The notes: generated by a model not told the origin, from the sequence alone. Shown: positions 1 to 6,967, counted from the first letter of the stretch. The stretch is 14,182 nucleotides of DNA from Bacteroides sp. UBA1773 (GCA_002315285.1 DCGR01000010.1:1-14182); one strand, 5' to 3'. A program made the numbers and translations.

Positions 1-41
1 AAAAAAGCGGCCGAACTGTGTCACGAATCGGGAAAAAGCCC

Positions 42-49
42 TATATTTG
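42..49 (+). promoter_or_regulatory. Bacteroidetes -7 box (TATATTTG)
   Basis: The octamer TATATTTG fits the Bacteroidetes -7 consensus TAnnTTTG and lies 18 bases before the ATG at 68, a typical leader length. No good -33 TTTG is seen about 20 bases upstream. It would drive the broken transposase-like gene and perhaps ddpX behind it. Confidence 0.5.
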
Positions 50-67
50 CAAAGAATTACTTTTCAG

Positions 68-181
68 ATGCCTATGGAACGCAAAGCGGGAAACCGAACC
101 ATGAACATCCTGACCGACGATGGTTTCAAGCGGGTGTTTGGCGAGAAGGACATCATGACCGCTATTGTGAGGTCATCGTGA
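68..181 (+). pseudogene. 5' remnant of Rpn/PD-(D/E)XK nuclease transposase-family gene
   Basis: From the ATG at 68 the frame reads 37 codons to a TGA. Residues 12-33 contain NILTDDGFKRVFGEKDIM, which closely resembles the conserved start of Bacteroidales Rpn/PD-(D/E)XK nuclease-family transposases (typically ~300 residues, beginning ...LTDxGFKxxFGxx). The match breaks off after MTAIV, so the nuclease core is absent and the product cannot be functional. A TATATTTG promoter box precedes it at a normal distance, so this is the genuine 5' end of a once-expressed gene. The next bases, in another frame, read EVIVNWLNRKD and stop at 204, 13 bases before ddpX; this could be the 3' end of a different gene joined by deletion. 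The family call is good; the junction is inference. Confidence 0.6.
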
Positions 182-217
182 ACTGGTTGAACAGAAAAGA
201 TTAAAGACCTACCAAAG

Positions 218-904
218 ATGAAACATGTTATCTGTTTTGCATTGCTGCTGATAGGATTGGCGGCATGCCAGCCCAAACAGGCCGAAATGCCCGAGGGCTT
301 TGTCCGTGTGACGGATGTCGTACCTGAGGCTATCTTGGAGATCCGTTACTACTCCACGTACAATTTCGTGGGGACTCGGGTCGATGGTTATGAGGCGCCT
401 GTAGCACTGCTCACACGTTCTGCGGCCGATTCGCTGGCAGCAGTAGCCCGTGACCTGAAGACACAGGGGTACGTAATCAAAATCTACGACACCTATCGTC
501 CTCAGACGGCCGTCAATCACTTTGTCGGTTGGGCCGGGCAGGTGGAAGATACGCTGATGAAGGCCGTCTTCTACCCTGAGGTTGATAAGTCCATACTGCT
601 AGAAGCCGGTTTCATCTATGCCCGCTCGGGGCATAGTCGAGGCTCCACGGTCGATCTGACGTTGGTGAATATCCAGTCGGGCAAGGAAGTGGATATGGGC
701 GGCGTTTTCGACTACTTCGGCGAGCTGTCGCATTCCGACTTCGAGGCAATCACAGCCGAGCAGAAAGCCAACCGTCGGCTCCTTCGAGACGCAATGCTTC
801 GCCATGGATTCAAGCCTCTGGCAGAGGAGTGGTGGCACTATACGCTCTCGAATGAACCTTACCCCGATACCTACTTCGACTTCCCGAACCGAATGTATGA
901 ATGA
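218..904 (+). CDS. ddpX: D-alanyl-D-alanine dipeptidase (M15D, VanX/DdpX type), lipoprotein
   Basis: Zinc metallopeptidase of family M15 that splits D-Ala-D-Ala, in peptidoglycan recycling or as a nutrient dipeptidase. The 228-residue protein begins with a lipoprotein signal (hydrophobic stretch, then LAAC with the lipidated cysteine at 17), so it should be anchored outside the inner membrane. Seen in the sequence: the arginine motif DTYRP at 91-95, the zinc motif SGHSRGSTVD (His139, Asp146), and EEWWH with Glu204 and His207. These match the SxHxxGxAxD and ExxH signatures of VanX. VanX itself is ~200 residues; the extra length is the export signal and linker. The start is fixed by the signal peptide. 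A classic VanX in a vancomycin operon would sit with vanH and vanA, which are absent, so resistance is unlikely. It lies 13 bases after an orphan stop codon at 202-204, so it may once have been the second gene of an operon. Confidence 0.9.
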   Translation: MKHVICFALLLIGLAACQPKQAEMPEGFVRVTDVVPEAILEIRYYSTYNFVGTRVDGYEAPVALLTRSAADSLAAVARDLKTQGYVIKIYDTYRPQTAVNHFVGWAGQVEDTLMKAVFYPEVDKSILLEAGFIYARSGHSRGSTVDLTLVNIQSGKEVDMGGVFDYFGELSHSDFEAITAEQKANRRLLRDAMLRHGFKPLAEEWWHYTLSNEPYPDTYFDFPNRMYE

Positions 905-992
905 ACTACAATGTTACGGCAGGGCTTTTTGTCCGTATGCCATTTTCCCATCACAAAAGAAATGGCGTCAAGCCAACAAAAAAGTGTTTTCC

Positions 993-1024
993 TTTCTTTG
1001 ATTCCGATAAATTTTGTACTTTTG
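993..1024 (+). promoter_or_regulatory. Promoter of the aldolase-isomerase-kinase-lyase operon
   Basis: The -7 box TACTTTTG at 1017-1024 fits TAnnTTTG exactly. A TTTC at 993-996 lies 20 bases upstream in the -33 position. Transcription would begin near 1031, giving an ~18-base leader before the ATG at 1049. This placement also decides the aldolase start. Confidence 0.65.
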
Positions 1025-1048
1025 CGAAACCAAAAAATCAGAATCGAT

Positions 1049-1888
1049 ATGCTGGTAACATTCAAAGAAATCCTGAGCGATGCGTTAGACCATAAATATG
1101 CCGTGGGAGCATTCAATTGCCTGAGCTTGGAAAATGTGATGGGTGCCATCGAGGCTGCCGAAGAGCTTTCCTCGCCTATCATCCTCCAGTTGGCAGAAGT
1201 GCAGTTCCCTTATTCTCCGTTGGCTTGCATGGCTCCCATATTCCTGGAATACGCCCGTAAGTCGAAGGTGCCGGTTTGCGTACACCTCGACCACGGACAG
1301 AGTTTCGAAACCTGTGCCGAAGCTATCCGCTTGGGCTTCAATTCTGTCATGATAGACAGTTCCTTGCTTCCTTTCCGCGAGAACGTGGCTCTTGTCAAGG
1401 ACGTTGTCCGGATGGCTCATGCCATGCACGTCGATGTGGAGGCAGAACTGGGGATGGTGGGTACGATAGGTGTCACCGAGGCATCGGGTGGCGACATCTA
1501 CACTGGTGTGGAGGAATCGGCCCGGTTCATTGCCGAGACGGGTGTCGATGCGCTTGCCATTGCTTTGGGCAACATGCACGGCAATTATGTGGCAACTCCC
1601 AAACTCAACATCACTCGGCTGCAGGAAATCAACGCACGCAATCATTTCCCATTGGTGCTACATGGAGGTACAGGCACCAGTGTGGAGGATTTCAAGGCGT
1701 GCATCCACAACGGCATTTGCAAGATCAATGTGGCTACGGCCATCCAGTTGCGGATAACGGAAAAAGTCCGTCGGTATGTGGCTGACGACAGGGCCAATTA
1801 CATCGACATGAAATACGTCATTGTCGATGCATCGAGGGAAGTGGTAAAGGAGCATCTTACCCTTTTTGAAAGTATCGGACACGCATGA
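1049..1888 (+). CDS. Class II ketose-bisphosphate aldolase (FbaA/GatY/KbaY family)
   Basis: Zinc-dependent aldolase that cleaves a ketose phosphate or bisphosphate to dihydroxyacetone phosphate plus an aldehyde, in the cytoplasm. The 279-residue length equals GatY/KbaY/IolJ-type enzymes rather than the ~360-residue E. coli FbaA. Visible landmarks: HLDHG at 79-83 with the catalytic Asp81 and zinc-ligand His82, VEAELG at 130-135, His177 in GNMHGNY, and His205 in LHGGTGT followed by NVAT at 227-230. The frame stays open back to 911, but the promoter box at 1017-1024 and the match to the family N terminus place the start at 1049. The isomerase gene follows after 13 bases and the kinase after that, so a catabolic role for a specific sugar is likelier than glycolysis. 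The substrate (fructose, tagatose or another ketose phosphate) cannot be told from sequence. Confidence 0.9.
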   Translation: MLVTFKEILSDALDHKYAVGAFNCLSLENVMGAIEAAEELSSPIILQLAEVQFPYSPLACMAPIFLEYARKSKVPVCVHLDHGQSFETCAEAIRLGFNSVMIDSSLLPFRENVALVKDVVRMAHAMHVDVEAELGMVGTIGVTEASGGDIYTGVEESARFIAETGVDALAIALGNMHGNYVATPKLNITRLQEINARNHFPLVLHGGTGTSVEDFKACIHNGICKINVATAIQLRITEKVRRYVADDRANYIDMKYVIVDASREVVKEHLTLFESIGHA

Positions 1889-1901
1889 AAATCAGAACAC
1901 C

Positions 1902-2576
1902 ATGAAAAGAAGTGAAGTAAATCAGATTATCCGCAACGCGCAGGAGTTTCTTGCGTCGAAGCAGTTCTTGTTGCCCGAATGGGCAGGTTGGAGTCTTGAC
2001 GATTGGAAGGCTCGGCGTGCTGACGTGACTTACATCATCGACCGGATGTTGGGATGGGACATCACCGATTTCAATTCCGGCAATTTCCATCAGCGCGGTT
2101 TGTTCCTTTTCACCCTGCGCAATGGCAAGTATGGTTGCGACAAGAAGCCGTATGCCGAGAAAATCATGATTGTCGAGGAAAATCAGGAAACACCCTTGCA
2201 CTTCCATTGGTCGAAAATGGAGGATATCATCAACCGTGGTGGTGGCAATCTGGTGGTGGAACTCTACAATGCCACTCCCGACGAACAGCTCGACACGACC
2301 CCCGTACACTATCGCATCGATGGCATCGGAAAAGTGGCCCAGCCTGGCGAGCGCATCATTGTCCGTCCAGGACAAAGCATCTGCATGGAGCAATACGTCT
2401 ATCATCGTTTCTATGGCGAGGAGGGCAAAGGCACTGTAATGGTGGGTGAGGTGAGCCAATGCAATGACGACACTTCCGACAACCGGTTCTATGAGCCCGT
2501 AGGTCGTTTCCCTGATATTGACGAGGATGAGGAGCCTTTGCGCTTGCTCGTAGCCGACTATGCGAAATTCCTGTGA
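1902..2576 (+). CDS. D-lyxose ketol-isomerase family protein (cupin sugar isomerase)
   Basis: Cytoplasmic metal-dependent cupin that interconverts an aldose and its ketose; characterised members act on D-lyxose/D-xylulose and D-mannose/D-fructose. The 224-residue length matches the E. coli-type enzyme of ~227 residues. The metal ligands are visible as His100 and His102 in TPLHFHW, Glu107 in KMEDI, and His168 in EQYVYHRF, with the same spacing as I recall for the E. coli enzyme (103, 105, 110, 171). The start at 1902 gives the family's usual N terminus (MKRSEVNQ); an in-frame upstream start at 1866 would overlap the aldolase and is less likely. Thirteen bases separate it from the aldolase and one base from the kinase, so the three are co-transcribed. 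The family is clear; the true sugar may be another aldose. Confidence 0.85.
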   Translation: MKRSEVNQIIRNAQEFLASKQFLLPEWAGWSLDDWKARRADVTYIIDRMLGWDITDFNSGNFHQRGLFLFTLRNGKYGCDKKPYAEKIMIVEENQETPLHFHWSKMEDIINRGGGNLVVELYNATPDEQLDTTPVHYRIDGIGKVAQPGERIIVRPGQSICMEQYVYHRFYGEEGKGTVMVGEVSQCNDDTSDNRFYEPVGRFPDIDEDEEPLRLLVADYAKFL

Positions 2577-2577
2577 T

Positions 2578-3777
2578 ATGCCCACTCAGCGCATTGTGAA
2601 GGTGACTGGCGTGGGCTGCTGCCTGGAGGATTGCATCTACGACCACATCGATTTCTCCTCGTCGGCCTTTCAGCATTATCGCAGTCTGTCGCCAGGCGAT
2701 GGGGGCCTGGCACCAGGAGCCTTGGTGCTTGAGGACGATTTTGAGCGTTTCGCGTCGCGTAGGTTTGCTTCGGTTTTGCAAGAGCTCACCCATGGGCAGC
2801 CCCCCGTCAGCCGTAACATAGGAGGTCCGGCCATTGTGGCGCTTATTCATGCCTCACAGCTTACGGCAGGGTGCTCACAGGTGGCATTTTATGGCTGCAG
2901 GGCCGACGATGAGGTGGGTCGGTTCCTCACAGATAGGCTGGAGGCTACACCTATCGACACTACCCACTATCAGATTGCCTTGGCTTCTGCCACTGCTTCT
3001 ACTACTGTGCTTTCCGACCCTACCTACGATGGGGGTCATGGCGAGCGAGCATTCGTCAACACCATTGGGGCATCGCACGATTATCGTCCTGAGCACCTCA
3101 CCGATGATTTCTTTCGTGCCGACATCAATGTGTATGGAGGTACCGCCTTGGTGCCAACTATTCACCGCAATCTCACCACACTTTTGCAGCGTTCCAAGTC
3201 GGAAGGAAGCATCACTGTGGTTCACACCGTGTTCGATTTCCCTAACGAGAAACAGCATCCTGGCCAACGCTGGCCTTTGGGCAGTCATGACGATGCCTAT
3301 CCGTATGTCGACCTGCTCATTGCCGATTGTGAGGAAGCATTGCGCATGAGCGGTTGTGCCGATGTGCCAAATGCTTTGGCGTTTTTCAAGCAACGTGGAG
3401 TTGGAGCTGCCATTGTTACGAATGGAGCAAACCCTGTGTGGCTTTATGCCGACAGTCCCCTTTTTGGCACTCTTTCACTCACAACCATGCCAGTCAGTCA
3501 AAAAGTAGGTGAACGGTTGCGGTTGGGGGCCAGAGGCGACACTACTGGCTGTGGCGACAACTTCGCTGGTGGTGTATTGTCGTCGCTCATCATGCAGAAT
3601 CATCAAGGCGCTTCCGAACTCGACTTGCGCGAAGCCTGCAGTTGGGGGGTCGTTTCGGGTGGATTTGCCTGCTTCTATTACGGAGGCACTTATTTCGAAC
3701 AACATCCAGGCGAGAAACTCCAGTTGCTCCGTTCCTATCATGAAGCTTATCGGCAACAGTTGGAATCTGGTTGCTAA
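2578..3777 (+). CDS. PfkB-family carbohydrate kinase
   Basis: ATP-dependent sugar kinase of the ribokinase/PfkB family. The signature near the C terminus is GDTTGCGDNFAGG, with the anion hole and catalytic base Asp327 in DTTGCGD (321-327). The N-terminal glycine motif is NIGGPAIVALIHASQL, followed by FYGCRADDEVG, the usual substrate-domain landmarks. At 399 residues it is about 80 longer than ribokinase or KdgK, with an extended N-terminal segment. I start it at 2578, one base after the isomerase stop; this close coupling (TGATATG) suggests translational linkage, and the other in-frame start at 2560 would overlap the isomerase. In context it would phosphorylate the ketose made by the isomerase, giving the substrate of the aldolase. 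Alternatives are a 2-keto-3-deoxygluconate kinase for unsaturated uronates from the lyase, or a nucleoside/adenosine-type kinase; the neighbours favour a sugar. Confidence 0.85.
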   Translation: MPTQRIVKVTGVGCCLEDCIYDHIDFSSSAFQHYRSLSPGDGGLAPGALVLEDDFERFASRRFASVLQELTHGQPPVSRNIGGPAIVALIHASQLTAGCSQVAFYGCRADDEVGRFLTDRLEATPIDTTHYQIALASATASTTVLSDPTYDGGHGERAFVNTIGASHDYRPEHLTDDFFRADINVYGGTALVPTIHRNLTTLLQRSKSEGSITVVHTVFDFPNEKQHPGQRWPLGSHDDAYPYVDLLIADCEEALRMSGCADVPNALAFFKQRGVGAAIVTNGANPVWLYADSPLFGTLSLTTMPVSQKVGERLRLGARGDTTGCGDNFAGGVLSSLIMQNHQGASELDLREACSWGVVSGGFACFYYGGTYFEQHPGEKLQLLRSYHEAYRQQLESGC

Positions 3778-3806
3778 TTGAATCATAATATAATCACATA
3801 CTTGTC

Positions 3807-5738
3807 ATGAAAAGAATCTTATCACTGTTGATTGTCATCGTGTGCATTGGCCAGTCGGCCGGTGCTTATACCGAACGCGATTTGTTGCAAAAGTCGGCCG
3901 ACACGCAGAAACTACGCGAAATTCTTATCCCTAACCAAGCATGGGTTTCATACCCCGACTACACCGACCGTGCGGGGTGGGACAAGCTGTTGGGCAAGTG
4001 GAAAACGGAATACATAGCCCAAGGAGAAAAATACCTCGATTATCAATGGCTTCACATCAATGCTACCGAATACCTGGCATTCGAGCGTACTGGCGACCGC
4101 GATGGCATGCAGGTTCCGTGGTATAAGAATGAAGGCGCCTTTTGCAGTCTGCTCATGGCCGAGCTGGCCGAGGGTAAGGGCCGTTTCCTCGACCAGATCA
4201 TCAATGGAGTGTTCTATTATGGCGAGATGACCACCTGGTCGTTGTCGGCTCATGTCGTGATGCAGCCGTCTGGTCGCGCTTTGCCTGTGCTGGGTGTCGA
4301 TGTGTTCGACCTCTTTGCCGGCGATGTGGGTACCATCATGTCGTGGACCTATCATTTCCTGCACAATGAGTTCAGCAAGGTCGATCCTGAAATTTCGCGC
4401 CGGCTCAAGTACGAAATCAAGCATCGTGTACTCGATTCTTTTGTCAATGGTCCTAAGATGGGATGGATGATTGAAAGATATCGTCCAGGAATGCAAATCA
4501 TCAACTGGACTTCATGGTGCTGCAAGAATGCTTTGGCCTGCTATCTGCTTATGGAAAACGACCCTGACAGGCTGGTGAAGGGAGTCTATCGCAGCATGCA
4601 GATCATGGACAAGTACATCAATTACTTCCAAGAGGATGGTGCTTGTGAGGAGGGTCCTTCCTATTGGAATGCGTCACCAGGGGCTATGTTCGATTTCCTG
4701 CAATTCCTCTCCGATGCAACAGGAGGGAAAATCAATATTTTTCACGAACCCATCATCCGTAACATGGGCGAGTACATTTCGCGTGCATACGTGGGCAATG
4801 GTTGGGTGGTGAATTTCTCCGATGCGCCCACTCACGGAGGTGGCAGCCCTGCGCTTGCCTACAGCTTTGGCAAGGCTGTGGGGAGCGACGAACTGGTGAG
4901 CTATGGCGCCTTCCTGGCTCAGGAGCGTGGCGGCAATGCCATCGCTACGGGTAGCGACATCACTCGTGTGCTACGTGCCAATAAGATCCGCGATGAATTC
5001 GAGCAGTTGCCCGCCAATCGCATCCTGCCTGCTACAGCGTGGTACCCGCAGACAGAGCTATGCTACATGCGCGACACCAAGGCTGGTCTTACGCTGGCTG
5101 CCAAGGGTGGCTATTTCGTTGGCGGACACTACCATTGTGACCTTGGTTCGTTTGTGCTTTATCAGAACAATGTGCCCCTGTTTATCGATGCCGGCAGTGG
5201 CACCTACACCCGCCAGTATTTCTTGGAGGAATATCGTTACAAGCTTCGCATGATTACCAGCGACTATCACAGCACGCCCACCATCAATGGCTGTACTCAG
5301 GGCCATGGCAACAATTACAAAACGGCAGGTGTCTCGTTCAATGCCAAGAGCAGGAAAATGGACATCGACCTCACACCCGCTTATCCGGCCGAGGCCATGA
5401 TTCAGCAGTGGATGCGCTCATACGCCATGACCGCTGGAACCCTCAAGATTACCGACTCGTTCAAGCTGAAGGAAGCCAAGACTCCTAATGAGGTCAATTT
5501 CCTTACCTGGGGCAATGTGCAACTCGTGAGTCCTGGTTTGGTAAGCATCGAGGTGCAGGGCGAAAGTGCCACGCTTACCTACGATGCCAAGATGTTCAAG
5601 TGTGAGGTGGAGCAGGTCGATATGCAAGACCCGAAGGTTGGGAAGGCATGGGACAATTCCATCCATCGCATCCATCTCACGGCTCTTTCCACTCCGCTCT
5701 CGGGTAAGTACTCGTTTGCCATCAAGGCAAAAAAATGA
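3807..5738 (+). CDS. Secreted heparinase II/III-family polysaccharide lyase
   Basis: Predicted exported polysaccharide lyase of 643 residues, 29 bases behind the kinase and in the same operon. Residues 1-20 form a signal peptide (MKRIL, hydrophobic core, cleavage near SAGA). Residues ~50-390 look like the alpha/alpha-toroid domain, with INWTSW (Asn233) and EEGPSYW (Tyr286). Residues ~420-640 form the beta-sandwich, opening with GGHYHCDLGSF (439-449), then PLFIDAGSGTY and SDYHSTPTING, the classical heparinase II/III C-terminal signature. An Asn, a Tyr about 53 residues later and a His near 441 match the catalytic layout of heparinase III-like lyases. These enzymes cleave uronic-acid polysaccharides by beta-elimination; the exact glycan is unknown. 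No SusC/SusD pair lies beside it in the window. A glycoside-hydrolase role for this fold is possible but less likely given the conserved residues. Confidence 0.82.
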   Translation: MKRILSLLIVIVCIGQSAGAYTERDLLQKSADTQKLREILIPNQAWVSYPDYTDRAGWDKLLGKWKTEYIAQGEKYLDYQWLHINATEYLAFERTGDRDGMQVPWYKNEGAFCSLLMAELAEGKGRFLDQIINGVFYYGEMTTWSLSAHVVMQPSGRALPVLGVDVFDLFAGDVGTIMSWTYHFLHNEFSKVDPEISRRLKYEIKHRVLDSFVNGPKMGWMIERYRPGMQIINWTSWCCKNALACYLLMENDPDRLVKGVYRSMQIMDKYINYFQEDGACEEGPSYWNASPGAMFDFLQFLSDATGGKINIFHEPIIRNMGEYISRAYVGNGWVVNFSDAPTHGGGSPALAYSFGKAVGSDELVSYGAFLAQERGGNAIATGSDITRVLRANKIRDEFEQLPANRILPATAWYPQTELCYMRDTKAGLTLAAKGGYFVGGHYHCDLGSFVLYQNNVPLFIDAGSGTYTRQYFLEEYRYKLRMITSDYHSTPTINGCTQGHGNNYKTAGVSFNAKSRKMDIDLTPAYPAEAMIQQWMRSYAMTAGTLKITDSFKLKEAKTPNEVNFLTWGNVQLVSPGLVSIEVQGESATLTYDAKMFKCEVEQVDMQDPKVGKAWDNSIHRIHLTALSTPLSGKYSFAIKAKK

Positions 5739-5808
5739 ATGTGGAATTGGGTGATGTGGAAATCATCCTGATGTTTTTGTGAGGTGAGAACGAAAAAAAT
5801 ATTGGAAG

Positions 5809-5841
5809 TTTCAGCGTACTCACAAAAAAACATTATCTTTG
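5809..5841 (+). promoter_or_regulatory. Promoter of ssrA
   Basis: The box TATCTTTG at 5834-5841 fits TAnnTTTG, with TTTC at 5809-5812, 21 bases upstream, as the likely -33 element. Initiation near 5848 would give a short precursor leader before the mature tmRNA 5' end at 5879. Confidence 0.65.
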
Positions 5842-5842
5842 C

Positions 5843-5870
5843 AGCGCCGTTATCGGCAGAGGGCGGCGCT
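5843..5870 (+). other. Hairpin in the tmRNA precursor leader
   Basis: AGCGCCG at 5843-5849 pairs perfectly with CGGCGCT at 5864-5870 around a 14-base loop. It ends eight bases before the mature 5' end of tmRNA, so it could help RNase P or other processing. Transcription may begin inside its left arm, which would prevent formation; its role is inference. Confidence 0.4.
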
Positions 5871-5878
5871 TTCAACTT

Positions 5879-6277
5879 GGGGTTGGCATGGCTTTGACAG
5901 CGAGTTGAAGAGGTATGTAAGCATGCAGTGCGTGGGTGATTGGCACTATAATCCCAGTTATCAGAATTTTATCTGGCAACAACAACTATGCTCTTGCTGC
6001 TTGATCGAAGTACAGTAGATCGGCTTTATCCCTGCCACAGTGGTAGGGACAAGACGTCGCTCAAAAGCTCTTGTTCCGAGGCGTTTGGTACAGCGGCGCA
6101 GTAAAATCGGGAATAGTACAGGCTTCGCCTCGCAGCCGGTATGAAGTTCTAGAGGCTAAGGTGTCGGTGGGTGGCTCTGGTCTTGCTGGCACTCGAAAAC
6201 CGAAGGCAGAGATAAGCATGTAGAAAGCATATTGCTTCCTTGTTTGGACGAGGGTTCGACTCCCTCCAGCTCCACCA
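5879..6277 (+). ncRNA. ssrA: tmRNA (transfer-messenger RNA)
   Basis: Rescues stalled ribosomes by acting as alanine tRNA and then as mRNA for a degradation tag. The 5' end GGGGTT (5879-5884) pairs with AGCTCC (6268-6273) to form the tRNA-like acceptor stem, and the 3' terminus CCA is encoded (6275-6277). The T arm is GAGGG, TTCGACT, CCCTC, just before the acceptor strand. The 5' domain carries GGCTTTGACAGCG and ATGTAAGCATG, which I recognise from Bacteroidales tmRNAs. The tag frame reads GNNNYALAA and stops with TGA at 6002-6004. The 399-base length is normal for the group. Its own promoter lies upstream and a terminator-like hairpin follows 20 bases after CCA. Confidence 0.95.
5975..6004 (+). 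other. tmRNA proteolysis-tag reading frame
   Basis: From the presumed resume codon GGC the frame encodes GNNNYALAA and then TGA. With the alanine carried by the tRNA-like domain, the full tag would be AGNNNYALAA. The ALAA end is the usual signal for ClpXP-type proteases. Three successive AAC codons follow the resume codon. The resume position is set by analogy with Bacteroidales tags of the GE(N/T)NYALAA type. Confidence 0.8.
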
Positions 6278-6296
6278 CAGGTTGCAGAGGAAAGAC

Positions 6297-6332
6297 ACCC
6301 TCCGAATCCTTTTGGGCTTTGGGGGGTTCTCT
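6297..6332 (+). terminator. Probable ssrA terminator
   Basis: ACCCTCCGAA (6297-6306) pairs with TTTGGGGGGT (6318-6327) to form a 10-base-pair stem with two G-U pairs and an 11-base loop, followed by the pyrimidine run TCTCTC. It starts 20 bases after the tmRNA CCA. The tail is not a pure T run, so termination strength is uncertain. Confidence 0.5.
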
Positions 6333-6340
6333 CATCGAGC

Positions 6341-6967
6341 GTGGTGGAAAAGGTGTCTTTTGCCATTGATTTTCAAGGGAAAATCATATTGTTTTCAAAT
6401 ACATTCTTAGGAAAAATATCTTTTCCAGATTCCTTTCGGAGACTTCTTTCCGTCAAATCTTCTCCATTCTCCCCATTAGGCGAAAGCAAAGAGGCTATTC
6501 TTCATTATTTAAATCTGTTAAGGCAAATGATTTTGCAGCAGGACCATAAGTGTCGTGAAGAAGTGGCTATGCTCTTGACTAAAGCATTTTGCTTAGGCAT
6601 AGACTGTTATATTCGTCCTCTTGCCCAAGTGCCTTTGTCGGGCAGAGCAGATGAAATTTCTAACGCGTTTTTGGAATTGGTACGACAGCATTGTATGAAA
6701 GAGCGTGAGCTGGCCTTCTACGCTGATAGACTTTGTATTTCCATCAAGTACCTTTCGTCGATGGTTCATGCCAGTATTATGAAAACTCCATCCAAATGGA
6801 TTGAGGAATATACTGTTTTGAAATCCCAGCAGCTACTTTCCACCACAAAAGAACCAGTGGGAATAATCAGTGAGATGTTATCGTTCAATAGTCCATCCGA
6901 CTTCAGTAAATATTTCAGGCGATACACAGGAATGACCCCCAGTAACTTCAGAACAACATTGCATTAA
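6341..6967 (+). CDS. AraC-family transcriptional regulator, N-terminally truncated
   Basis: The last ~100 residues are a complete AraC/XylS DNA-binding domain with two helix-turn-helix units: the first around ELAFYADRLCISIKYLSSMV, the second around IISEMLSFNSPSDFSKYFRR, ending in the hallmark YTGMTPSNFR. The 208-residue reading is ~80-100 residues short of usual Bacteroidetes AraC regulators (~290) and lacks the N-terminal cupin sensor; the first ~40 residues look like the tail of that sensor. The only start is GTG at 6341, and the frame stays open upstream into the ssrA 3' region, so the true 5' end was probably lost when this DNA was joined next to ssrA. No promoter is visible between the ssrA terminator and the GTG. 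The AT-rich codon use (many TTT, ATT, AAA) differs from the neighbours and suggests separate origin. It may be a pseudogene. Confidence 0.7.
   Translation: MVEKVSFAIDFQGKIILFSNTFLGKISFPDSFRRLLSVKSSPFSPLGESKEAILHYLNLLRQMILQQDHKCREEVAMLLTKAFCLGIDCYIRPLAQVPLSGRADEISNAFLELVRQHCMKERELAFYADRLCISIKYLSSMVHASIMKTPSKWIEEYTVLKSQQLLSTTKEPVGIISEMLSFNSPSDFSKYFRRYTGMTPSNFRTTLH

Noticed and set aside
1..204. Open frame from base 1 to the stop at 202-204, which could be the end of an incoming gene
   Set aside because: The overlapping frame carries a clear Rpn-family start with a properly spaced promoter box. Only the last ~11 codons (EVIVNWLNRKD) may be a real gene end.
218..904. VanX of a vancomycin-resistance cluster
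   Set aside because: No vanH, vanA/B, vanR or vanS neighbours, and the protein is an exported lipoprotein rather than cytoplasmic.
911..1048. 46-codon N-terminal extension of the aldolase
   Set aside because: The operon promoter box lies inside it, and family members begin at the position of the ATG at 1049.
1857..2585. 242-codon minus-strand frame
   Set aside because: Exact shadow of the cupin isomerase gene; no domain and no promoter.
6250..6277. T arm and CCA end suggesting a stand-alone tRNA
   Set aside because: It is the 3' half of the tmRNA; no anticodon arm is present.
6061..6366. 101-codon minus-strand frame over the tmRNA
   Set aside because: It covers the tmRNA tRNA-like domain; the RNA gene explains the sequence.
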